Below, piece after piece: positions 1 through 8,700 of a DNA stretch of 50,932 bases. The translations under genes and the position numbers were made by a program. Origin of the DNA: Quadrisphaera granulorum (GTDB lineage: Bacteria; Actinomycetota; Actinomycetes; Actinomycetales; Quadrisphaeraceae); the NCBI RefSeq assembly GCF_003149145.1, contig NZ_QGDQ01000035.1, positions 1 to 50,932 of the forward strand, written 5' to 3'. Position 1 is the first letter of the stretch. Each line of letters opens with the position of its first letter. Below the pieces are notes generated by a model. The model ran no database searches. It saw nothing but the letters and a program-made list of their open reading frames with translations, and had not been told where the DNA came from.

Positions 1-216
1 CTGATCGTGGGGTGCTGGGACCGGTACCGCTGGGAGAACCGGCCTCGCTCCAAGCGCATCCGCGCAGCATGATCACACCTACTGGCGGACGTTCTTATCC
101 CTCTCGACGGCGAGGAGCAGGTGTTCCTCGAGGAAGCGCGGACCGGCGAGCTCCTGCCCAGCGGTAGGGAGTTCCTGGTCACAGTGCAGACGCCGCAGCG
201 CTCGCACGCCTTGTAG
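1..216 (+). pseudogene. Interrupted or partial reading frame at window edge
   Basis: Frame 1 is open from the window edge to a TGA at 70-72, giving the last 23 residues of a protein (ending RSKRIRAA). The same frame is open again to a TAG at 214-216 and reads like coding sequence (for example GEEQVFLEEARTGELLP), but no ATG, GTG or TTG start lies between the TGA and position 106. This could be one gene broken by an in-frame stop, or the end of one gene followed by a fragment. No family is recognised. Start and identity cannot be judged because the upstream sequence is missing. Confidence 0.3.
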
Positions 217-292
217 TGCCGCAGGAGCTGCGTACGCGCTGCGCATCCGGGCCTGACGCACACCGGCGGTGCCTCGTGGAGTCGTTGGCGGG

Positions 293-460
293 GAGCTCGG
301 AAGAGTTGGCCCCTTCCGAGTAACGAAGCGACTACGCGCAAGGGGCCAACACTTTGGAGCTCCCGGAATCAGCCCCGGCACCTCGCGGAGCGGACCCGCA
401 CAGACCGCACGCACACAGACCGGACCACGAGGACGGCGACGACGACGACCGCAGCGCCGC
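293..460. repeat. 168-bp repeat, copy 1: hairpin plus gene-tail remnant
   Basis: This stretch aligns without gaps to 2761-2928. It begins with an imperfect inverted repeat (arms 293-315 and 340-362, 24-nt loop; the core arms GTTGGCCCCTT and AAGGGGCCAAC match perfectly). It continues into a copy of the last codons of the PEP-utilising enzyme encoded at 2837-5638. On the minus strand it still reads a hydrophobic run, AAVVVVAVLVVRSV, like that enzyme's tail. The rest of that gene is absent here, so this looks like a leftover of a duplication or recombination. Apart from this repeat and the frame-1 remnant, 73-540 shows no convincing gene. Confidence 0.75.
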
Positions 461-540
461 GCATCAAGCACGGATCGCCCATCAGTCGCGGAGCCAGTCC
501 TCCATGACACGCAGTTGGTACTAGGCGAGACCCACTACCG

Positions 541-942
541 ATGGCTACTGTGCGACGCATGGCACCGGATCTCGACCGCAGGACCCAGCTGCTCCGCGGC
601 GCTCTGGACACCTGCCTGCTCGCCCTGCTCGCCCGCACGCCCACGCATGCATACGACCTGGTCGTCCAGCTGGAGAAGCACGGCCTGCCCGACATCAGCT
701 ACGGCACCGTCTACCCGTTGATGACCCGCCTGCGCAGCCAGGGGCTGGTGCGCGACGAGACGCGCCCCAGCGACAGCGGCCCTCCCCGCAAGGTCTTCCA
801 CCTGACGGACGAGGGCCATCGCACCCTGCACGCCTGGAGCGAGCAGTGGATTCAGACCACCACGACCATCACCGCACTCCTACGCACCGCAGGAGCCGTG
901 CCCGTTCTCGAACCCGAGGAGCCCGCCCGTGTCCACGCTTGA
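541..942 (+). CDS. PadR family transcriptional regulator
   Basis: A 133-residue PadR-type winged-helix repressor. The N-terminal part matches the family pattern: LLALLARTPTHAYDLV, then YGTVYPLMTRLRSQGLV (recognition helix), then the wing around RKVFHLTDEGHRTL. PadR proteins normally repress neighbouring membrane or efflux genes and respond to small hydrophobic ligands. The stop lies inside the next gene (14-bp overlap), so the two are translationally coupled. No clear Shine-Dalgarno precedes the ATG at 541; the in-frame ATG at 559 (MAPDLDRR) is an alternative start. Confidence 0.85.
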   Translation: MATVRRMAPDLDRRTQLLRGALDTCLLALLARTPTHAYDLVVQLEKHGLPDISYGTVYPLMTRLRSQGLVRDETRPSDSGPPRKVFHLTDEGHRTLHAWSEQWIQTTTTITALLRTAGAVPVLEPEEPARVHA

Positions 943-1615
943 GCGCCGCCGTCCCCAGACCGCCAGCACTGACGCCGTCCTCAGGCGCGTCGACCGGCGC
1001 CTGCGCCGGCTGGACCTGCGTCGTGTCGACAGACTGGCGATCACCGCTGACCTCCACGCGGACCTGCTCGCGGCAGAAGCGGACGGCCGCGACCCCGCCG
1101 ACCTCATCGGACCCGACGTGGACCGGTTCGCGCTGCGCACCGTGGTGGAGGGTGACTACGTCATTGGCTACCGCGGCCCTGCCCGCCTGGCGCTGCTCGG
1201 CACACTGGCTGCCGTACCCGCCGTCGTCGTCGCCCACCTGGTGGCGCTGGGCGTGATCCAGCCCCTCTTCACGGCGTTCGTCAGCCCCTTTCTGAACCTG
1301 CCGCACTTCGGCGACGAGGCCGCCTGGCTCGCGACGGGTGTCATTAGCCTCCTCGGTGCGCTTCCCGTGGTCGGGCTGCTGCTGCACGGACGGCCAGGAG
1401 CGCGCTCGACCATGAAGGTCGCTCCGATCGCGCTCGCCCTCGCAGCAGCCGTCGCCGTCAGCGGCAACAGGGCGGTGCTGGAGGGAGCCTCGGAGATCAG
1501 CCCGCTCAGCGTCGTCATCCAGGTCCTCTGCGGGGTGGTCCCCCTGGCGGTGGCGTTGCTGGTCGCCCGCTGGTGGGGCTTGCGCCAGAGCGGCGAGACC
1601 GCCCCGGTCGTCTGA
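929..1615 (+). CDS. HAAS-domain-like membrane protein, PadR partner
   Basis: A 228-residue protein. Residues about 15-75 form a charged helical segment (RRVDRRLRRLDLRRVDRLA...) like the HAAS/DUF1700 domain usually encoded beside PadR regulators. Four hydrophobic stretches follow (starting near GPARLALLGTLAAV, AAWLATGVISLLGAL, VAPIALALAAAVAV and VVIQVLCGVVPLAV), so it probably sits in the cytoplasmic membrane. The GTG start at 929 has GAGGA eight bases upstream and overlaps the regulator gene. The HAAS domain is thought to sense signals for PadR-controlled systems; the role here is inferred from pairing only. Confidence 0.65.
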   Translation: MSTLERRRPQTASTDAVLRRVDRRLRRLDLRRVDRLAITADLHADLLAAEADGRDPADLIGPDVDRFALRTVVEGDYVIGYRGPARLALLGTLAAVPAVVVAHLVALGVIQPLFTAFVSPFLNLPHFGDEAAWLATGVISLLGALPVVGLLLHGRPGARSTMKVAPIALALAAAVAVSGNRAVLEGASEISPLSVVIQVLCGVVPLAVALLVARWWGLRQSGETAPVV

Positions 1616-1761
1616 CCCGCGCTGGCCGGGCCGGCACCTCCTGGCCCACCTGGATACCTGGCACAACGCGCTCACGACGGCTCCACGCGGGGCCGCTTCT
1701 GGGGGCCGTAGCGCAAACCCGTGGACCGGGCTCGGCCGGCCGGACAGGATGGCCAGCCGTG

Positions 1762-2697
1762 ATGACCGAGACCGAGGTCGCTGAGGACGACGACGGGGGC
1801 TCCGACCTGTACTGCGAGGGCTACGACCTCGCTGAGGCCGGTGAGCACGAGCGCGCCGTCGTCGTCTTCACGCGCTCCGCGGAACTCGGGTACGCCGACG
1901 CACTGCATGCCCTAGGCAATTCGCTCCGCGAGCTGGACCGCACCGAGGAAGCGGTCCGCGCCTTCACCGACGCCGAAGCGGCCGGGGTGACGGAGTCGAT
2001 CCTCAACCTCGGTCACGCGCTCAGGGAGCTCGGCGACGCCGACGGCGCCGAGGCCGCCTACCAGCGGGCGCGCGAGGCGGGGGATCCCACAGCGCCGATG
2101 TGCCTCGCGACCCTGTGGCGTCGGCGAGGCGATGACGCACCAGCCCGAGAGCTGCTGGAGCGCTCGGCCGCCGAGGGGAACGCCTGGTCCGCCGGTGAGT
2201 TGGCGCTGTGGATGCTGGCCGATCTCGACGACGACCTCGATGCCGTCGAACCTGGCGGCGACATCGAGACGCTGCTGCGCCGAGCAGCTGACGTCGACGG
2301 TGATGCCCGCGCCGACCTCGCGTGGGTGCTGCGACGCCGAGGCGAGCTCGACGAAGCAGAGGCGCTGCTGCGCACCGGCCACGAGCAGGGCGACTGGGAC
2401 TGCTCGATCAAGCTGGCCGTCCTCCTCGACGAAGACCGCGGTGACGTCACGGAGGCCGAGCAGGTGCTCCGCGCGGCGGCTGCAGCCGGCGAGCTCTTCG
2501 CGTGGAACAACCTCGGGCTTCTGCTGCGCGACCAAGGCCGGCTACTGGAGGCGGAGGACGCCCTCCGACGCGGGGCCCGCGGCGGCGATGCCCTCGCCGT
2601 GAAGAACCTGCGGGCGCTGCGCCGCGACTACCGCCGCCAGCTCGGCCGCGCCCACCGCCGCACGGCTCGGGAGTCCGTCAACGTCGGGCACGGGTGA
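1762..2697 (+). CDS. TPR/Sel1-like repeat protein
   Basis: A 311-residue soluble protein made almost wholly of 36-residue helical repeats with the pattern LG..L...G..DEAE..Y..A...G, for example HALGNSLRELDRTEEAVRAF, LGHALRELGDADGAEAAYQR and NNLGLLLRDQGRLLEAEDAL. Such repeats form protein-binding superhelices; the partner is unknown. An acidic N-terminus precedes the first repeat. The ATG at 1762 was chosen because AGGA lies about 13 bases upstream; the adjacent in-frame GTG at 1759 is also possible. It ends 63 bp before a strong hairpin (2761-2830) that probably terminates this gene and the convergent one. Confidence 0.75.
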   Translation: MTETEVAEDDDGGSDLYCEGYDLAEAGEHERAVVVFTRSAELGYADALHALGNSLRELDRTEEAVRAFTDAEAAGVTESILNLGHALRELGDADGAEAAYQRAREAGDPTAPMCLATLWRRRGDDAPARELLERSAAEGNAWSAGELALWMLADLDDDLDAVEPGGDIETLLRRAADVDGDARADLAWVLRRRGELDEAEALLRTGHEQGDWDCSIKLAVLLDEDRGDVTEAEQVLRAAAAAGELFAWNNLGLLLRDQGRLLEAEDALRRGARGGDALAVKNLRALRRDYRRQLGRAHRRTARESVNVGHG

Positions 2698-2760
2698 CCG
2701 GCGCCCTCGGCGCCGACGCGCAGGCCAGCCGCTGTTCGTGTCGGCGGGGTTGTCAGCGTT

Positions 2761-2928
2761 GAGCTCGGAAGAGTTGGCCCCTTCCGAGTAACGAAGCGAC
2801 TACGCGCAAGGGGCCAACACTTCGGAGCTCGCGGAATCAGCTCCGGCGCCCCGCGGACCGATCCCCCACAGACCGCAGGCGCACAGACCGGACCACGAGG
2901 ACGGCGACGACGACGACCGCAGCGCCGC
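2761..2928. repeat. 168-bp repeat, copy 2: hairpin plus gene tail
   Basis: The intact-context copy of the repeat at 293-460. The inverted repeat has arms 2761-2783 and 2808-2830 and a 24-nt loop, and only two mismatched positions, so it is better preserved than copy 1. It lies between the convergent TPR gene (ends 2697) and the PEP-utilising enzyme gene (ends 2837), where a bidirectional terminator is expected. The remaining part, 2837-2928, is the coding end of the enzyme. Confidence 0.75.
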
Positions 2929-5638
2929 CCGCGAGCGCAAGCCAGCGCGATCGCCCACCGCGTTCGGCAGAGCCGGCCGGATCGCCGCCACGCCCGTCGT
3001 CGTCCTCCTCCTCCTCCTCCTCCTCCTGCTCAGGGACCAGGGTGACCGTGCCGGCGTCGCCATCCACGGTGACCAGCGCCCCGTCGGTCAGGCGCTGCGT
3101 AGCGACGCCCGTGCCGAGCACGGCGGGGATGCCGTACTCGCGCGCCACGATCGAGCTGTGCGAGAGCGGCCCGCCGACGTCGGTGACGACGGCGGAGGCC
3201 ATCGCGAACAGCGAGGTCCACGCCGGTGTGGTCATGCGGGCCACGAGAACGTCGCCGGGTCGCAGGCGGGCGGAGTCCTCCGGGCCTGAGAGCACCCGCG
3301 CCACGGCCGTCACCTGCCCACCGCTCGCGCCGACGCCGCGGACCACCGGCCCGGTCTGGGACTGGTCACCGCTGGGCATCACGCCGCCCAGGGCCCGCTG
3401 CAGCCACGGCGGGGCGAGCGGCAGCAGCTGCGGCGGGCTCGCGAGGCGCTGACCGCGCCACATCTCCTTGCGCACCGCCACACGGTCACGCAGTGGCGTG
3501 AGATCGCCGGCGGCGGCGGCCTCCATTTCGGTGCGGCGCAGCCAGAAGACGTCGTCGGCGTGCTCCAGCACCCCAGAGGCTGCCAACCGCCGGCCCGACT
3601 CCCGCAGGAACCTGCGGATGGTCGGCCACGCCAGACCGATGTCGGAGAGCGCGTCCTCGCGAGCGGCGCCCGCCTCCTGTGCCCACCGCAGCAGCCGCAC
3701 CAGCAGGGAGCGGCGCAACGGGCTGAGCCGCCCCAGCACCTCCGCGGTGGCGCGCTCGCGCCGCTCGGCGGAGCGGCGCTGCCGCTCGTGGGGATCGCTG
3801 CCGTGACCTTCCAGGTACTGGCGCAGGGTGGCAATCAGCGGCTCGGGGTGGTCTGCCGGAACGCCGACGGAGAAGTCCAGGGTGTAGAGCGCGTGCCCGT
3901 GCTGCTGCAGGTGGTCGTGGAGGAGCTGGTGCCACGCGGGATCGTCAGGCACCCGCCCGGCCCGCAGGGCTACCGCGACGGGCGGGTGGCGGTGCGCCCA
4001 TTCCGCGAGGTCGAACAGCGACGTCTCCGCGCGGATCGGCGCGCTGTCGAGGCCGAGCAGCAGGTCGAGCGAGGGTGGGTCGCCGGGGCGGCGGGCGAGC
4101 CGGTCGTAGGCTGCGCGGAACACCGCCTCGGTGATGACCGCCTGCGGCACCACCGACTGCACGGCCGTGTAGTAGGTGCACCCGGCCTCGAGCAGTTCCG
4201 CGGCGGCGGCCAGCAGCTCAGCCTGGCTCATCTCGGCTTCGCGTCGCGCCGCCCACCGCTCGACGAGCGCGGCGTAGGTCGGGTGGGCATGCTCCCGCCA
4301 GCCGCGCACGCCCGTGTGCGCCTTCCCGTTGACGAGCCACACGACGGCCCGCGGCGTCGCGAGGCACATCCGCACGAAGGCCGTGTGGGAGAAGAAGTAG
4401 TAGGCGTAGCCGTTGACCGTGGGGAAGCGGATGTCGTCGTCGTCGTCGAACGCTCCCTCACCGAGGGCCTGCGAGACCAGCGCCCGCAGCGACCGCGGGA
4501 CGGCCACCCCGGCGAGGTCCGCGAACAGCGGCGTCAGCGGGTCGGGCAGCTGCTCGACGATGCTCGCCCTCCAGTACGTGCCCCCGTGGACCGGCACGGT
4601 CCAGTCGGTGGGGACGTCGCCGGTGGGCTCCGGGAGCGCGGTGATGGGCCGGGCCTGGAGCAGCACGAACGCGCCGGCGGTGTCGCGCGCCCACTCGACG
4701 TCCTGCGGCGCACCGAGATGCACCTGCACCCGCAGGCCGAGGTCCGCGAGCGCCAGCGCCTCGGTGTCGGTGAGCACGGGACGGCGGCGCAGGTGATCGG
4801 GGACGGGCTCCTCGCGCGTCCCGCCGTCGCTGGAGGCGAGGGCGCGGGTGAGCACGGGCTGGTCCGCCGTCGTCCTGCTCACCACCGCTCTCCGAGCGGT
4901 GTCGACGACGACGACGTCGGGGGTCACCGTCCCCGACACGACGGCTTCGCCCAGACCCCATGCGGCGCTGATGACGGTGCGGCGGCGCTGGCCGGTGGCG
5001 GGGTCGGCGGTGAAGAGCACGCCGGCGGCGTCGGCGTCGACCATCTGCTGGACGAGCACCGCGAGCGCGAGCCGGTCAGCGTGGCCGTCGTCGTCCTGCT
5101 GGTCCTGCTGACGGCTGTGGGGATGGTGCCTGCGGTAGTCGATGGCGCGGGCGGTCCACAGCGACGCCCAGCAGGCGCGGACGGCGTCGAGCAGGTGCGC
5201 TTCGGTGCGGACGTTGAGGAAGGTGTCCTGCTGTCCTGCGGAGCTGGCTAACGCCAGGTCTTCCGTGGTGGCGGAGGAGCGCACGGCCACCGGCGGTGAG
5301 CCCAGCTCGCGCCAGGCGCTGACGATCGCGGCGGCGAGGTCGGCGGGCAGGGGCGCGGAGGTGAAGAGGCGGCGGACGTCGTCGGACGCGTCCGATCCGC
5401 GTGCCGTGATCAGGCGGGTGAGCTGAGGGGCGATGCCGGTCTGCACGACGAAGTCCTCGTACGCGTCCGTGAGCACCACGTAGCCGGGTGGCACCGAGAA
5501 CCCCGCGGCGAGCAGGTCACCGAGGGTGGCGGCCTTGCCCCCGGCAATGGCGGTGTCCGTGCGGCGCAGGTCACGCAGGGGCACCACGCGGGTCGCGGCC
5601 GGCGTCGTCGCTGCCGCCGGAGGGCTCGACGAAGTCAT
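2837..5638 (-). CDS. PEP synthase / rifampin phosphotransferase-like enzyme with membrane tail
   Basis: A 933-residue enzyme. The N-terminal third is a PPDK-type ATP-grasp domain (GGKAATLGDLLAAGFSVPPG, VAVRSSATTEDL, GQQDTFLNV, DVEWA..LLQARPIT). A long central substrate region follows, then a swivelling phosphohistidine domain with GGPLSHSSIVAREYGIPAV; the catalytic His is near residue 827. This ATP-grasp/substrate/His order and length fit rifampin phosphotransferases and PEP-synthase-like proteins; the acceptor cannot be told from sequence. Unusually, the C-terminus adds a run of seven Glu and three Asp, then a hydrophobic segment (LALAGGAAVVVVAVLVV) and Arg-rich end, like a tail anchor. The ATG at 5638 was chosen because the protein then starts just before the domain; its RBS is weak. 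It follows the cyclase gene by 94 bp on the same strand. Confidence 0.85.
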   Translation of the reverse strand: MTSSSPPAAATTPAATRVVPLRDLRRTDTAIAGGKAATLGDLLAAGFSVPPGYVVLTDAYEDFVVQTGIAPQLTRLITARGSDASDDVRRLFTSAPLPADLAAAIVSAWRELGSPPVAVRSSATTEDLALASSAGQQDTFLNVRTEAHLLDAVRACWASLWTARAIDYRRHHPHSRQQDQQDDDGHADRLALAVLVQQMVDADAAGVLFTADPATGQRRRTVISAAWGLGEAVVSGTVTPDVVVVDTARRAVVSRTTADQPVLTRALASSDGGTREEPVPDHLRRRPVLTDTEALALADLGLRVQVHLGAPQDVEWARDTAGAFVLLQARPITALPEPTGDVPTDWTVPVHGGTYWRASIVEQLPDPLTPLFADLAGVAVPRSLRALVSQALGEGAFDDDDDIRFPTVNGYAYYFFSHTAFVRMCLATPRAVVWLVNGKAHTGVRGWREHAHPTYAALVERWAARREAEMSQAELLAAAAELLEAGCTYYTAVQSVVPQAVITEAVFRAAYDRLARRPGDPPSLDLLLGLDSAPIRAETSLFDLAEWAHRHPPVAVALRAGRVPDDPAWHQLLHDHLQQHGHALYTLDFSVGVPADHPEPLIATLRQYLEGHGSDPHERQRRSAERRERATAEVLGRLSPLRRSLLVRLLRWAQEAGAAREDALSDIGLAWPTIRRFLRESGRRLAASGVLEHADDVFWLRRTEMEAAAAGDLTPLRDRVAVRKEMWRGQRLASPPQLLPLAPPWLQRALGGVMPSGDQSQTGPVVRGVGASGGQVTAVARVLSGPEDSARLRPGDVLVARMTTPAWTSLFAMASAVVTDVGGPLSHSSIVAREYGIPAVLGTGVATQRLTDGALVTVDGDAGTVTLVPEQEEEEEEEDDDGRGGDPAGSAERGGRSRWLALAGGAAVVVVAVLVVRSVRLRSVGDRSAGRRS

Positions 5639-5732
5639 AGGTGCCGGTCTACTCCAGCGCGGTCGCCGTGACGAGCCATACCGGGGAGTCCGCACCGGGG
5701 AGTCCGCGCCGGGGCAGAGGGCAACGTGCTGG

Positions 5733-8700
5733 TCAGGTTCGAGCGGGCTGCGCGTCGGACAGCCGAGCGATGACGGCGTTGAGCAGCGGCGAGCGTTCGA
5801 GCGGGTCCGCCTGGAGCGCCGGTCGGATGAGCTCGTGCAGGCGGTCGGATCGACCGGCTTCCAGGAACCACGGGCCGACCATCCCGAGGTGATGGGCGTA
5901 CTCGTCGACGAGTCGGCAGTAGTGGTAGGCCACGTCGAGCAGTTCCTCAGCGACGTCGAGGGCTGCGCCGAGGTCGCCACCGACGTAGTGGCGCACCGCG
6001 CGCGGCGCCAGCACCCACAGGCGGTCGATGCCCTCCCCGTCGTCGCGCAGCGGCACGGCGAGCAGGGAGACGGCCGTGGCCCTGTCGCCGCGCGCGTCGG
6101 CGGCGAGGGCGCGCTGGACGCGGATGGTCACCTCGGCGATCCAGTCGTCGATGACGGGATGCGCCGCGACGAGAGCGTCGAAGGCCTCCCACCGTCCCAG
6201 CGTGCGCAGGGCCAGCGCCTGGTTGGCGACCGCCTGCTCCCTCGCGGGGTGGTCACCGGCGGCGGTCGCGACGGCGATCGCCTCGTCACCGATGGCGACG
6301 GCGGCCTCGAGGTCCTCCTCGAGCTCGAAGGCGTGGGCGACGAGCAGGCTGAGGCTGAGCTGAGCGGCGAGGTGGTTCGCGCGTGCGTAGTCGACGGCGA
6401 GACGGCGCAGCTCCCGCGCGACGACCCGGTGGCCGCGCAGGCTCTCCGACTGAGCCACCGAGCCGAGGGCGGATGCCAGGACCGCGGGCTGCCCGCTGCG
6501 TTCCGCGGAGGTGAGCATCCGGTCCTGCCAGATGAGCGCCTGGGTCCAGTCCGCCCTCGTCTCGAACCACAGCATGAGCCGCTTGGCGATCGTGGCCGCC
6601 GGTCCCGGCCGCAGCCGCTCGAGCACGGCTGCGTCCTGGAAGGGCTCCAGGACGCGCCACTGGCTCGTCGCATCGCCCATCAGGGAGTGGGCCCGAGCGG
6701 CGAGAGCGGCCGCCCGGGCGCGGTCGTCCAGGGAGGCCGCCCCTTCGAGGACCGGCGCGAGCACGGCCGTGACCTCGTCGAAGCGGGACAGCGCCATGGC
6801 CGCCTCACCCATCGCCAGGCGCGTGGGCACCTCGCGTGCGGGGTCGGTGACCAGGCGGAGGATCTCGTGGCCGAGCGTGAGCACCTCCGTGGCACCGCCG
6901 ACCTCGGCCGCGTGGTCAACCGCGGCGCTCAGCCACGCCAGGAGGCGCGCCGTCACGGTGTCATGGGCGGGGTCGGTGCCAGGGAGCGCGTCACGCGCAT
7001 CACGCAGGTGCTGGGCGATGACGGCCGCCAGCTCGCCGCGAGCGCCGGTCTCACGTTCGAGGTGGTCGACCGCGGCGAGGTGGAGGGCCGCCCGGTCGCG
7101 GCGTGACTGCTGGGCGTACGCCACGTCGCGCACCGACGGCTGGAGGAAGGCGATGCGCCCGCCGTCGGACGAGAGGCGGTCGCGCACCCAGGCGAGCACG
7201 TCGCGCGCCACGAGCTCGGCGACGAGCGCCTGCGTCTGGCGCTCGGTGAAGCCGGTGAGCGCCTGCAGGCCCGCCACGGTGAAGACCTGGCCGAGCACGG
7301 CCGCCGCCATGACGAGCCGCCGCTGCTCGGTGCCGAGGAGGTCGAGCCTGCTCGCGATCAGCACCTGGAGGCTGGTGGGCGCTCCCATGCGTCCGACGCT
7401 CGTCAGGTCGGCGCCGGCGCGGACGCGCAACGGCGACCGGGGGAACTCGGCTCCGGTCTCTTCGAGCAGCCCACGGTCCTGCAGGGCGCGGACCGTCTCG
7501 ACCGCGTAGAGCGGGTTCCCCTCCGCACGGCGCACCAGCGCCTCCTCGACCTCCTCGGGAAGGTCGTCCACGACCTGCGCGAGGAGCTCGGCGACCTCGG
7601 AGTCGGTGAGCAGCGGGAGGTTGACCACCGTCGTGTGGCGCAGGGCGGCCAGACGAGGATGCCGTTCGAGGAGCTCGGGGCGGGCGACCAGCACCACGAG
7701 CCCCGGGAAGGCGACCGAGTTCACCAGGTGCTCCACGAAGGCGAGGAGGCCGGCGTCGGCGTGGTGTGCGTCGTCGATGATCCACACCACCGGCGTCGAT
7801 CCGTCCGGCTCCTGCGCGCTGAGCAGCTCGAACCACCTCGCCCACGCGGCGAACGCGTCGTCGAGGTCGGTGTCGTCGGTCTCTCCCCGGCCCCTGGACC
7901 CGAGCAGGCGCTGCACGTGCCCCTGGATCCACCCACGTTCACCCGCGTCGGCCACGAGCGACCGCAGCGACGCCTGCAGCTTCTCCTGGATCTCCGCCGG
8001 GCCGTCGTCGCTGGTGACCCCGAGCCGCACGCGGACCGCCGCGCTCAGTGCCGAGAAGGCGACCCCGTCGCCGTAGGACAGGCAGCGACTTCGGTGCCAG
8101 AGCACGTCGGACGGCAGGCCCTCGACGTACTCCTCCACCTCGCGCATCAGGCGGGACTTGCCGACACCCGCCGGACCGTTGACGAGGGCGATCCGGGGTC
8201 GCTCCTCCTCCTCGACCCCGTGGAGGAGCTCACGCAGCACTGCCAGCTCACGCCGCCGCCCCACGAGCGGGACCTCGAGGCGGCGCCGTTCGACGGGGGC
8301 GCCGCTGCGCAGCGTCTCGACGGCGTACAGCTCGACGTCGCCGACGCGGCCCTTCAACCGGTGCGGACCCACGCTGCGCGTCGCCACCACCTCGGACACG
8401 AGCTCGGCCGTGGACCGGTCGCACCACAGCGTGCCGGCGGGAGCGAGGCTCTGGATGCGCGCCGCCGTGTTCACGGGGTCGCCGGCGACCATTCCCTCTC
8501 CGACGGCTCCGACGGTCACCGCCACCTCGTCGGTGGTGATGCCCACCCGAGCTGACAGGTCCGCGGCGCCCACGCGGTCACCGAGCAGGGAGACCGCTTC
8601 GAGCAGGCTCAGGCCGGCGCGGGTCGCGCGCTCCGCGTCGTCCTCGTGAGCGGCGGGGACGCCCCACACGGCCATCACGGCATCCCCGATGAACTTCTCG

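Noticed and set aside
79-510. Minus-strand open frame of 143 codons
   Set aside because: It is Arg-rich, crosses the duplicated hairpin and has no recognisable motif; the block is better explained as gene remnants.
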